The translations under genes and the position numbers were made by a program. Positions 24,779 to 37,000 of a DNA stretch of 64,000 nucleotides are shown one piece after another. The stretch covers positions 25,657,624-25,721,623 of the forward strand of contig CM054112.1 of assembly GCA_028673005.1 (NCBI GenBank), given 5' to 3'. The stretch comes from Tanypteryx hageni (lineage: Eukaryota; Arthropoda; Insecta; Odonata; Petaluridae). Positions within the stretch are counted from its first letter, which is position 1; each line of letters begins with the position of its first letter. The notes under the pieces were generated by a model. The model was not told the DNA's origin. It searched no databases and worked only from the letters and a program-made list of their open reading frames with translations.

Positions 24779-24834
<56 letters not shown>

Positions 24835-24862
24835 ATGATGATATGTATGTGTGTGTGTGTGT
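24779..24862 (+). repeat. Compound microsatellite (TA)26-(GAT)4-(GT)n
   Basis: An uninterrupted TA run at 24779-24830 is followed by GATGATGATGAT (24831-24842), then ATGTATGTGTGTGTGTGTGT. The TA run can extrude as a cruciform and is likely polymorphic in length. Confidence 0.95.
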
Positions 24863-25074
24863 TGAATGATTCACTTTCTTCCATTTTTCTAATCTTCCAA
24901 GCCCTCTATGTTGAGATCCTCGGTTCAAATCGAACCTCTGTCTGTCCTTGAGCCTTTTTGTCTTTTGTAGCTCTGGCTAATCAACGCAGCTTTGCGCGTT
25001 CGAGCATAAAAGACGGCTTTTAAACGCAGTTATAATGAATCAAACTTTGAACCGTAACGCTCGTTGATTCTTTT

Positions 25075-25680
25075 TTTTTTATTTATTTTTCTCCCCTTCC
25101 CCGTCGTTTCTTCTCTTCTAATCTCCCCACCCCACACCCACTCCCTAGAGTCCGACCAAATTTTTCCTCATGCTTCTAAATCTCCCAACCCCCTCCCTCC
25201 CTCCCTCTCCTCCTCTGTATCTATTCCTTTCCCACCCCTCATTCCAAAACCCCTTCCTCTCTACTATGCAAGATATCCATCTCCCTTCCTATATCCCTCC
25301 ATCAGCGGCTCTCCCCCCCTCTGATCTCTCCCTCCCTCTTTTTCCCTCTCTCTCTCCTCTCTTCCGCCTCGTCTGGCATTATCGACCCGTCACCGGTTCC
25401 TCTTCCCCACTCCCTCTCCTCCCTCCTCCCTTTCTCGGAAACCCTACTCTTTCCACCACTCTCCCCCTCCCCCCCAGCCCGCCGCCACCCTCACCATCTC
25501 CTCTCCACCATCTAAAGCCCACGTTTTCGTCTGCGATCCGTCTGCCGGGCAGACCCTCTCTCTCTCACTCTTCCCATGGCCCCTGCTTATCCCCTAACCC
25601 TCTCCTCCTCCCTTTGCCCTTAAAAACTCCTCTCGCGCCCTCTCTCCTCACCCACTTCTCTCTGTCACCATTGAGTGAGG
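25075..25680 (+). repeat. 600-bp polypyrimidine tract
   Basis: C/T-rich on the + strand throughout, with few purine interruptions. It contains CCTCCCTCC-type blocks and one more complex insert near 25505-25560. The 210-codon Pro/Ser/Leu frame through it has the composition expected from such DNA and no domain. Confidence 0.75.
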
Positions 25681-26869
25681 GGTTCCAGAGGCTTCCCAGT
25701 CTTACGGAGGAGAGAGGGGGATGGAGGGAGAAAACTAGTGGCATCTCTCGGGGAAGGAGGGAATTATGTGTTGGAGCCCCAAACGAGACTCCTCGGTTTT
25801 AATTTGGAGTTTTTTTCGTGAATATCAGGACTTTTAACGTTCTTGTTGGTCCTATCTCTAGGCAACAACCAGGAAGGCACCGGTTTTTGTCAGATCCATC
25901 GCGGGATCGATGTGTTTCTCCCACCGGTCCACGCAACGTGTTCTTTCGGCGTTGGAGGTGGATGTAGGGATAAGGGGCGGGATTCGAAGGCGAGAGCCGT
26001 GTGTCGGTCGATAGGTTGGGGGTGGGGGAAGGGAGGGCAGTCGTCCCTTTTTTAAGGTGGAAAGGGTGCTGGTAGACTCTGGCTCCCAAGAATACGCGGA
26101 GTTTGCGAGCTTTTGAAGGAGAGAGAGAGAGAGGGAGGCAGAAGGGTGGGATGGAGAGGAAAAAAGAATGCCGAGCAAAAACCTCGCGTCGAATTTCATG
26201 GAAGTGAGATGTTGCTCCAGACGTCTTTCCTCAAAAGGAGAGACCTTTCGTGAGAGAAAGAGGGAAAAAATATTTCTTAGGAAGAGAGAAAAAATGCTTC
26301 TTTGCTTAATTATCTGTTTAATCAATATTTAAAGTACTTTACGGTACGGTAAGTTTACTTTACTACGGTTTAATCTATTTTTTATTTGTTTTTATCATTT
26401 TTCAATGCTCCAAACAAAAATTAGCTCTTGATTTAATATCTAAAAATTTTCGATAAAAGAGAACGTTTTAATTTTATCTTCTTTTATTCCGTATCCCTTC
26501 ATTGAGCCCAAAAAATTATAAAATGTCTGCTTGATTCTTCCCTGCTCGGAAAATCAAGAAATCGATCCAATTTTATGCGTTATTAAAATAAATTATAATA
26601 ATTTCGTTACGTTCCAGCTAATAGAACGTTTAGAATATGTAATACAAAGCATAATCTTATATATGTGGAGAGATAGAGTGAGCTACTTATTAATGCTATT
26701 AGTACGCCTTATATCTCCTCACTTGTTGCTTCTGAACCCATTAAGAGTTCGTCTATCTCGTGTGGTCTATGGTTGTGTAGCAGAGTTTTTTTTTCGACTG
26801 CCTGAAAAGGTTCGTGTATAGCTATTCTCTCGAATAGAGACATATATCAGCTTCACGATTCTCATATCT

Positions 26870-27270
26870 TCATCCCTCTGCCCTTTCGACACAAGGTTGT
26901 TTATATCCTCCTCTCCTCACCCCTCCTGCTGTCATCCTCCCGACCCATCCCTCCCGTTTCCCTCATCTTCTACCCCTTTCCATCTCTCTCCTATCTCCTC
27001 TTCTCCGTATCTCTTCCTCCCCTTTTTAAAACGAACCTCTTCTTCTCTCTCTCCAAAATTCTCCTCTAGCATTCCCTCGTCTCCCAAATCCGTGCACGTT
27101 TTCCTTCCCATCCTCCATCCGCTAACCTCTCCCCTTCTTCCTCGCTCTGCCTTTCATCCCCTTCTCTTTACACACCCTCTCCATCCAGGCGTCCCTTTGG
27201 CTATCTCTTTCCCCACCCCTCCCCTTACCTCTCCACCCCTTTTACCCCTCCCATTCGGTCCTTCCTAAAG
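26870..27270 (+). repeat. Polypyrimidine tract
   Basis: About 400 bp, C/T-dominated, followed directly by a purine-rich stretch (about 27350-27475). Its Pro/Ser-rich frame is a composition artefact. Confidence 0.7.
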
Positions 27271-27779
27271 CCTTCTCCTTCCAGTGAGTGGTCCACTCAG
27301 ATGCAATTCTTCGCATGCCTTAGCCGTGTCGTCCAAATCCACGGCCTGTGTTAGAATGGGAGCGACGAGGTTTTCTGGATAGGGAGAGAGTAGGAGGGGG
27401 AAGAGCGAGTCTGTGTAGAAGGGGGAGGGAGAGAGGTGTATGGGAGAGGGGTAGGGAGGAGAGGAAAGTGGAGAACACGGTCTCACGTCCCGTCCGCTAT
27501 TCCGAGTCGGAGATACGAAAACATCCCTGCGCAACTTGTTGTCGATGCATTGCACTTGTAATGTATGTCTCTTCTACGAATCACCATTTTAAGGTTTATG
27601 TACTTATCTTATAAGTCCCAGAGTAGTTTAACGAGCCGCCGTGCGTCACAAGACCGGCAGAGTGTATAGATATCTCTCCTCCTCCTCCCAAACTGCCCCT
27701 CCGTCTCATTGACGAGAATGCATTTCTTATTGTTAACCACCGAGCAAATAAAAGCATTGAAATAAAATTATATCGGTTT

Positions 27780-27812
27780 GGGGGGAGGGTGGGAGGGAGG
27801 GGGGGGGTGGAT
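27780..27812 (+). repeat. G-rich, G4-capable block
   Basis: Runs of 6, 3, 3 and 9 Gs separated by single A or T bases. It can form a quadruplex on the + strand. Confidence 0.75.
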
Positions 27813-28164
27813 GGTTAGACTTCACATCAAATGAAAATTAATTCTGCTTGTCCTGCAAATGGGAATAACTGAAAAACGGCATGACAAACACAACTTTTTT
27901 GTGGGGAGAAAAAACGGAGATCGAAGAAAAACCTGTCGGCGCGATATGAAATTTTTCGACGTTCCATTGTTTGCTGGAAACAATTACTAATTCATCAGCG
28001 ACGATAACGCTTAAAAACTCCTTTGAAACAATGTTTGCCTTCGCGGAGTCTTGTGACGTGAATTGATAGCGGTGCGATGACTGCGTCCAGTGCGAAGTCG
28101 TTGCTCTTTTTCAAACCGCTAAGGCTCCCTCTAGATTTATTCCCTCGCTTGTTTTTTTCGCGCT

Positions 28165-28269
28165 GCTCGATCTTTCTCTTTTTCCCCATCTCTCCCCTCC
28201 CCCCTTAAGCCGACGTTCGACGACACTTTCGATCGTGTCGAGTGCCACGATGATTAAGTTCGTAAAATC

Positions 28270-28300
<31 letters not shown>

Positions 28301-28310
28301 CGTCCGTATT
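28165..28310 (+). repeat. CT microsatellite region
   Basis: C/T-rich sequence ending in (CT)n at about 28268-28301. Nearby, 28540-28700 is GC/CpG-richer with GAGAG runs and no supported exon. Confidence 0.6.
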
Positions 28311-28989
28311 CCCCCATTGCATTTTCCAAACTCCTTTTTCACGAGTCGGCGAATCCCTTCAAACAAAACCCGCGATGGCAGTTGTTCGCGTGTGCGAGAG
28401 CGATTGTTTTTCTGAATGTCTCTCCGCTTTACAGCGACGTCTAGGGTTACGACCCGGAAGATGAGGGAAAAAGGGAGAGATGGCGTCGGAGAGAGATAGA
28501 TGATGATGATCGATTAATCCATCCCCGCTCACCTGCGAGAGAAGCGAAAGAGAGAGAGAGGAGAGTGGCGAGTGCGTGGAGAAGGCAGGAGATGGCCAAA
28601 GGGCGCGAAGGAACGGAGTCGGCAGTCCGCGCCGCGGATGACCAGTCACGCTACTCAAAAAGCCTTCGGAGTCGCGACGAGGGAGGAGAGAGTTTGCGTT
28701 AAAATGTCTTCATCGCTGCAATTAATCGTCGTTTTTTCCTCTCTCTCTCTCCCTCCCTCTTCACTTCTCTCTAGGTGCGTTCTCCTCCTCTCTCGAACCT
28801 AGAGATTCTTTTTCTCTCCGCGTTATTCTCTCGCAGCTTGCATACGATGCAGACGTGGAAAAATCAGGAGGAAAATAAAGAGAGAAAGAATGTTTATTAA
28901 TGATGGTCGTGTAAGTAAATCGGGTTTTAATGCTCCTGTACACCCTTAGGCGTGGATGGTTGGCGTTCTGAACAAACAATTTTTATATC

Positions 28990-31900
28990 TCGTTGTAATG
29001 ATTTGATCGGAGAACAATTAAGATTTCTGCGTTGTTCCTTATAATCTTTCACGTATCGCATGATCTGTTATTAGGACGAAGGATTCATACAAAACTTATG
29101 ACTTTCGATCAATTTAAGAAGGAATTATTTGAATCTAGATTGTTTAGGAGAGGAGGTATAGCCCGACTTTCTAACACCCAAACTTTCGGTAACTCAAAAA
29201 ATATATTTTTCCTCTCTACAATTTCCATTTAATGGAACAGATTTATTTATCTCGATTTTACTGTAGTTAGAGATTTTTTCCATTCACTCAACCCCAGTTG
29301 ATATGGGTTTGATAAACATTATCTCTGTTATTACGTTACGTTTAGTCAGTATTTCATAACAGCGCGTATTCTGTCGTTCTCAGAAATTATAAATTAACGA
29401 ATAAATTGAAAATAAATGACAATGCCCTAGGCAGCTTGATAATAAGTTCTCATGCTATAAAATAAATCATGCCAATGTTTCGTCTGAAAGTAAATTAATA
29501 ATAAGGTTTTTCATGTATTCATAATTCTGAATGAATTTGAAAGTAAAGATGCACTCCTGTCATTCAGTTTTGACATTTTCTCATTATATGCTATCGTGAC
29601 ATTTAAAGAGATTTTCAGAATGTATTTCCTTTCCCTAGAAATAAGAAATGTTGAATGTATTTTTTGCGTTGAACTATACGAAGATTTGGATTTTTTATTA
29701 TCGAAAAGAAAAATACTGAGCGGCTTGGTTTTTTATAACAATGACAATGTCGCTCCTTTTCCTTCCTGGAAAAAACGTGCTTCGGCCAAGGACATCTTGG
29801 TTATTTTTTGAGTCTTCGCCGAAAAAGTACAATGCGTTCTTAAATATTATCCTTCGTCTCCTCTGTCGCCGTCCCGATCCGTATTTACTGTCACCTTTGG
29901 GAAATGTTTACCCCAGCTGTGAGTTTGCCATCGGCCATTTTTTTCAACCTTCGAGGCGAGAGTTCGGTGTATCTTTCCCTTCGCGTCTCCTAGGAGATGT
30001 GCACGAACTCTCGCCCTTCTTGGAAGCAGAGAGAGAGGAAGATGTAGATAGCAAAAGGCGCGCGGATGGGGAGTTGCAACCAGAGGAAGTGGAGGGAGAG
30101 GGGGCGGGGGAGGGATTCAGAAGGAAAAGCAATCTCCAGTGGGTGGCATCGCGGAGTCATAAAGCGGCGTGTTAGTCCTACTTGCGCGATTGCATCCGTG
30201 GCCCCAAACCACGTGAGGGGAATACGCACGCAGTTACGGATTTCATTTGTTTTAACCTGCTTGCTTGCGTAAACACGCAACGTTTTTCAGTGCAGCGACA
30301 GCCGTCAAGCTGTTCCCATCTGCTATGAGTAGTTTATCGAAACGATCAGAGTAACGTTTTCTAATCGTAGTTAAATCGTTTATTTCGATAGCCTCCGTAG
30401 TTTTACACTGACTTCTTATCATGGAACAAGAATAAATCCGTCAAATGGCGTTTCCTCGTAATGCATCTCATTCAGAGTGCCTATTGGTTCATAACAACAC
30501 TTATCAAGATATTTCGACGAATTCACTTGCTCACATTCAGCAGAAGACGTTTTCATATTTCGCAGATTTTAAGGGTACTTCTACATTCATCATTTTAGAA
30601 ATTAGTATTTTACCATTAACTACAAGAAAAACCTATCTTCTAGAATTAAAACTATGGCTTACGTGTTTGTAATCATAACTGTAGACAAACGAAACTTCCG
30701 TGGAAAAGACCCTTCAGGGTGAGAAACCACACAACGCCTCGAAAGGAAGCCATAAACAACATTAATCCGTTGTGCTCCGTGTTCATTTCCCACGATGCCT
30801 TCATCAACCGCTGGTGTTGTCAATCGTTCCGCCAGTCGTATACCAGAAGTCACCTTTTCATTCACAAAAAATTGTCGAGGTGGATAAAGACACAATTTGA
30901 CCATCAACTTCCGTGAAGTTTAATGGAGTCTTTTGTTATCATTTCCAACTGTTTGGATGTTATTGGGAGGTGGTGTTATAAGGAGGTGGTATCTGCCAAA
31001 CTCCTCCGAGAAGTTCCGCGGATTCTTTGTGTCGCTCCTTAAATTGAGCGATCCAGAGGTTTCTTCGTCAAACTCATTTTTCAGACTCGATCTTTCTCCC
31101 CCTCCCTCGTGCTCCCCCTTGCGTACCCATTTCCTACCCCTTTTCTACCCTCCTCCTCCCCGACCTAACACGGCCAAATGCGTCGTCCCCCTCCGCATTC
31201 CTTCCTCTCCGATCCATCTTTGAAGCTCCAGTAACGACGTGAAGCGATATTTGTTTCTCTCCGCTTTCGGTCTGACGAGGGCCCAATCCGCAGAATCCGC
31301 CATAGCCTCCCGTGTCATCCGATTCCGCCTCCTGCCGCCTCGTTCCGCCGTCTGAAAGGCATGCGAGGAGCGTTTCGCATCCATTTATCACCTGCAGCCA
31401 TAAACTGAGTGAGGTAGTTGAGCATACGCGTCGGATCTCCGTTGCACCATATGGAAATGGCTGAGGAATCTGTTTTATTAATTCGCTATTAATTTCGTGT
31501 TAATGGCACAAATTACGCTCCAAGGCCGTCGCTCGGAGGGACGTTTATACATTATTTTCGATGCGGCGACAATGTTAGTCCGTCAGGCCGAATCGGTTCC
31601 GTAATCTAACGCCGGAGTGCGTAATTATGCTAAACAAGTAAATAGTGTGAGGGGATAATAACTATTAGTTGTGATGGCGGCGAGAGGTTATTGAGTCACT
31701 AACCGGTTTTTCAGAATCGCTTGATTAATGCGCGAGAATTTCCTGGCGAAAAAAATACCGCGGAGTTCTTTCTTTCTTTACGTTTGTATACTCGCGATAT
31801 AAGTCGAGTGAAAATTTATTTTCTCAAAGTACTCCTAGTTGAGATTTCCATTAGACAGGTAAGCGACAGTTGAGGTCTCTTTTCTGACAAACAGGGAAAA

Positions 31901-32400
31901 TGATTTCGCATAAATTAAAAGAAGTAGACGGTTTAAGATTCCTCCAAATTAAGATTTTTATTTATATAAAAACCTTTATTTAATTCTGTAAAAAATCTTA
32001 CGATGCTAAATCTCACATTTTATCATCTCTTTGTTTACGAAGTCGTGTCATTTGTAAAACTTTTTTGACCTTCTAAATTCCAAAATGGATTTCACGCACC
32101 TGTTCCTTGTTCGCCTCAAAAAAAAGTTACCTAATGGCATGGGATGTTTTGAATCCCTGGTCCTGATTAGGACAGAAAAATGTCGCTGTAATGAGTTCAT
32201 AATGCTCAATATTTTTTATTTCTTGTAAAAGTTATATACTATAGTCGTCAGAGAAATTTCATTTTCATTGATGGTTAAGCAAGATGCAGTTTTTTGTATA
32301 TATAGAGAAAGACGATAAATTCAACTCCAATTTCAGTTTTATAATGATTCGAAAAATTATTATTTGATAAATAACTTATCCTTACGGTTTGAAACGAAGA
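28990..32400. other. Non-coding DNA, partly complex
   Basis: No gene could be supported. The minus-strand frame at 30659-30907 reads somewhat like protein (82 codons, mixed composition), but I recognise nothing in it and see no splice sites, so it stays uncalled. 31400-31770 is complex sequence with many homeodomain-type TTAAT/ATTA words and a GATGGCGGCGAG (Pho/YY1-like) at about 31674. It could be regulatory. Confidence 0.3.
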
Positions 32401-32539
32401 GCCCTGTAATCTGTTGGACATTTTTTTCGGGAGTTCAACGATCTCTTCATCCAAAAAACGCGTGAGTTTGTGGTCCAGAGGTTCGTTCGGACACCCTACC
32501 CCATCCAGACCCCGCCTCCATATCTATCTATCTGTACCC

Positions 32540-33745
32540 ATTCCCTTATCCTTCCTCTGCTCTCTCTCTCTCTCTCTCTCTCTCTCCTCCCTTATTTCCT
32601 CTTGCTCTTATCTGACCTTGCCGGGGGCGGCGGCGGAGGCAGGGAAGCTGACTTGCCTCCGCCGCTGCTCCTCTCTCTCTCGCCCGCATCCCCCGAGGGG
32701 ACGACCGGTGGTGGCCGGAGGCGGAGGATGCCGTGGAGGGGATGGAGCGGAGAGAGAGAGGGAGAGTGGTGGAGGAAGGGAGGGAAAAGAGGCACCGTGG
32801 GAGCCAGTGGCTTTGGTGCGACCGCCTCTGCCGCTGCTGCGTTAGTGATGGAGGGAAAGGGGTGGAGGAGGAGAATAGGAGAAGAAGGTGTGCACCTCCC
32901 TTCCCCTCCCCCTCTTGACCTTGGCTTCCGTCTCAAGGACGGAGTGACGCAAAGTGGTGTGGGAAGGAGGGGGAGTGGCGATGGTGTTTGTAGGGTGATG
33001 GGGTGGGATAGGGGGTGGGGTCCGGAGGAGGGACTGGTCTCGAGGATTGAGCTGCGGTCCCGAAAGCGGAGGGGGTGCGGTGAGGGGAGAAGGGGGGTTG
33101 TTTGAGGAATTGGATGATGGAGAGAGAGAGAGAGAAAGGGTGGAGGGAGGTGGGTTGAGGAAGAGGTGTGTTGAATGATGGGAAGTGGATGAGAAAGTTT
33201 ATAGTGGGAGAGGGGGCGGAGGAGGACGTGGTGGGGAGTTGGACAGGGGCGGGTTGGTTGGGATGTGTTTGACAATGTGGAGTGCTTGTATGTGAAGCGT
33301 TGAACGTATAGGGGTGAGGTTTTTTTGATACCACGGCGTGGCGGTAGTAGTTTGGGTCAGGTTAAGGCGATGGACCGAGAGAGGGGGAGGTTTGGTGGTG
33401 GGGGAGGATTGGGAGGGGCGATCGGCGGTCACGTGATTCAGAAATGGGTGAAGGCCGCTCCGAAATGGAAGGATGGGAAGTTGGGGAGGGGGTAGGAAGA
33501 GGGGTGAGAGGGGGAGGGAGATGGGAGAAAGGGGGAGAAGGGGGGAGGGAGAGGGGGGCGGGAGAGGAGAGAGGGGGGAGGGAGAGGAGAGAAGGGGGAG
33601 GGATAGGGGATGGGAGGGGAGAGGGAGGGAGGGAGGAGGGGGAGGGAGGGAGGAGGGGGTGTGAGGGAGGGGAGAGGAAAGGACCAGGAGGGGAAGGAAA
33701 GGTGAGGCGAAGAGGGAGGAGAGGGATTGGGACTCTTTCTTATTC
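32540..33745. repeat. Pyrimidine-to-purine switch tract
   Basis: C/T-rich with (CT)n at 32557-32587, then from about 32725 to 33745 almost continuously G/A-rich. The densest part (33440-33720) is built from GGGAGAG/GGGAGGG units. Frames in all six phases stay open because stop codons are rare in such DNA. None looks like a real protein. Confidence 0.75.
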
Positions 33746-34039
33746 AACGCCTCTTGTTCGGCAGCCTTTCCTATTCTTCCTCTTGCTCTCCCTCTGTCTC
33801 GGAAGGGTGGAATCGATGTGCACCTGCTGTTCTCTTACTGCTGCTCTGCCGTGGTCCATCGTGGTCCGCCGGGTGGGGTTCTCTTCCCTCTTTCTCTCAG
33901 AATACGAGGGAGTGCGTGAGGGCATGCAGCGCCCTCCAATTACGTTGCCTGTCTCTTTCCCTCGTTCCCTTTCTCTCTTCCTCACACAAACGCATTTCTT
34001 TCTATAGCTACAAAACTCTTCCTTCCCATTTTTCATCCT

Positions 34040-37000
34040 GATCTGTGCGTGTTAGATTGACGAGTACGTCTCGGAGATTATCGTCCAATTACATTTTTCG
34101 ACGGATATGGCCGATTTTAACTGATAAGTACAGGTCTGGGGGAATGAGAAAAACACGGAAGGCGACGGTTATGCTATTGACGATAGATTTTCACTGATTT
34201 CGAACACGTTTAATCCTCGGTGGCGAATAATACCGTGATGAATGGCGTACGAATACTCTCAAAATTGACTGCCGATTTCTAACAATTTTCCGCCTCTAAA
34301 TAAAATGAAACGGTCACCCATTCCGAAGAACAAAGCGTTCGTTGTTTCTAAGCATGAATGAAATCGATCGTACAGGAATTTTCAGGAAGTAATATATTTC
34401 ATCGTTCTCAACACGGCCTGTACCTTTCCGTTTGAAACGATCGAGTTGATTAATGGCATCCGGAATTCTTTAAAGTCGCTTCTCGTCTTACAGGCTGATA
34501 AGAATCCCATTAACAAGGAATTATTTTCGTGGAAAAAATGTATACTTCTTTGAGTGGCATCCCTTGACTGTTTAGAGGCTATAATTTTTTCTCATCCCCG
34601 CAATGTTTTTTAAATCCTTCGTCCGTTGTCACTCGTTGCGATCTAAACTTCACGGTGTTTCTACCTCGTTCTTTTTAAATATTTTGTAATCGAGTCTTTT
34701 GCCAATTTAAAAGCGATTTGTAAACCATCTTAACTCCAGTAATAGGCGACGTCTCCGCTCAATCACAAATTTTTTTATCGAATTAATCTAACGTGTTGCA
34801 GTGTACCGCGCTGTAAAATGTAATTTAACAAGAAGTTGTATTCGGAAATTTCGAAGTCTGGTTATTGTTTTCAGTGTTTCTATTTAAAAACAATAATATC
34901 CGGTGAAAAGTTTCATATAAGATTGTTTTCTAAGACGCCATTTATATTTTTTTACACAGCGCTATTGGGATTGCCTTTTAATAGCCATAATAATAGTATC
35001 TTCGCTGAACATTTTTAAAAATAATATTTTGTTTATTCTTAACACGAGACTCCTCATGTATGTCATTATCTTTATGTTTTATCGGGAATCTTATAAATCC
35101 TCCCCGTACAACTGGCACGCGTAAGTACACGAAGATATCTCAGTTGCTGTATCCATCCGCAAATGGCGTCCAAGCCGTGATTTACGACTTATAATTGTAC
35201 ACTTGAGAATTACTCGCGTCGGATTACGCCAGTTACGAAGTCTCGAGTAGTAAAAATTTGCGTATGAATCCACGTAGTTGAAGTAGAATTTCCACTTAAC
35301 TCCCATTAAGTGATCTGAATTTTCCTTGGAAAGGTTCACGGTAGCTTGATCTTTCCCAATTCCGTATCTAGCTGCAAATGGTGATTAAGACCTTATATTC
35401 TACGATACGAAGCCATTTAAAATCGATCGGCATTCGAAGTTATTTGAAAATTCCCTATCCTGTTTATTATAACGTGTTTCCTGCTATTATTTGAGCCGTT
35501 TATGTTTTTACCTAGAGCAATTTCTCGCGGAGTCATTTGGCGTGCAATGCTAGGCTTGGTGTCGCTCGAATCGATTACAATATTTGTATGGTATTATTAA
35601 ATTTTTTGCGTGAGGCTAAAGATTTCCGCAATTGATTTATTTCAGTAGCGATTAATGATGAAGTTTGAATGGCCGTGAATTAAACAACAGAAATTTCGTT
35701 GGGAATTTCGTTCGTTCTGTATCAACTAGTATCGTATTTTCGCCCGCGTCACGCGTAATTTCCATTTCCATCAAAGGCATGGTTGCGTGGATTCAGATCG
35801 ATCGATTTAAAATAACAAATATAATGGTTGCTCGAGCCGAACGCCAATAACGGTCGCTTTTGATGACAATAATGACCCGTGAGCGCCTAAGTTCCACATC
35901 GCTCCTTCCGCATTTCACTTTCCCCCATAATTGCCTTCCATTTTGAAGGACTCGGTGAGTACAATACCGAAGAACAGCCTCACTATCTGCCTTTTTTATG
36001 TCACTTGGCCATCTTGAATACTTTTACCAACCGTGGGGAGGGTAGTCACTCGCCTTGAGCTTATGCAACCCAAATTGCCCCAGTTGAATCGATGCTCCAA
36101 ATTACGCTCCGTGGATATTGTTACGCTCTGTGGGCATTATTTTGGATCAACTTCATTCTCAATCTGGCTCTTCGGTGTTAGGCCGAGAGATATGGAATGG
36201 CGATAAGTGAGTTGCGGAGATAAGAAGTTCGGCAGTGTGTTCGTTTCGTCACCTTCCCATATCGCAGTTCCGACTTAGTGACTCGTGGACCAGTGTGGGA
36301 CCGTAATCAGCGGGATCCCTCCACACCCGCCACCTGAGAATTTATTACAAAATCATTGTTTATTTAAGATAAAATACGAAAATTATTACGACTAATCAAA
36401 TCAGGCCAATAAAAATGAAGTAGTCATTTATTTATACGTTACTGGAAAACGGGGATAGTATATGTGTGCGTATGTATGTATTCTTGAGCAACTTTTTTTC
36501 TGCAGTAACAAACTTCCAATCATATTGCTAAATGAATCTTTTTTTATAAGGGCCCTTTTATTCGTATTCTAAAAGCTTTGAGCACGCTGATTATGGATTA
36601 CATTTGAAATATTTTGAATAAACGTCTCGGAGGCTTGATCTTTATTTAACTTAATCATTTCATCTTCGAGTTTTACTGTATAATGCAAAAATTAAGTCAA
36701 AGCGCCAGAAGTTTTATAAACCTTACTCTCGAAATCATATCGGCACTATTATAAAAAACATTTCACGACTGCCACTAAAAATTTTTGATTGACATTTCAT
36801 TCGCCTCGTTCAGAGATCCGACGTATTCCCTGCACCACTGTACGAATCAATATTGACTTTTGCTATCTTCTGCCCCTTCCTGAGCTTTTTATAGGCCGCA
36901 CGTGACGGGTCAATCCGTTGAATTTCGAAAGCCTTCCTGCCGGGGCAGCCCTGCTTGAGGCCTCCCGTAAATCAACACCCTCTGTACCCCAGGTAGCCGG

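Noticed and set aside
24371..24832. 153-codon frame ending in Ile-Tyr repeats
   Set aside because: The C-terminal third is translation of the TA microsatellite and the rest overlaps an antisense frame. No domain.
25170..25802. 210-codon Pro/Ser/Leu open frame
   Set aside because: It lies in a polypyrimidine tract where stop codons are rare, and has no complex sequence or domain. Similar frames at 16001-16732, 32592-33275, 33199-33747, 48585-49385, 49192-49950, 49664-50329 and 57058-57891 are rejected for the same reason.
30659..30907. 82-codon minus-strand frame with mixed composition
   Set aside because: It looks somewhat protein-like but has no known motif, no splice context and an opposing frame of similar length. 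Not enough to call.
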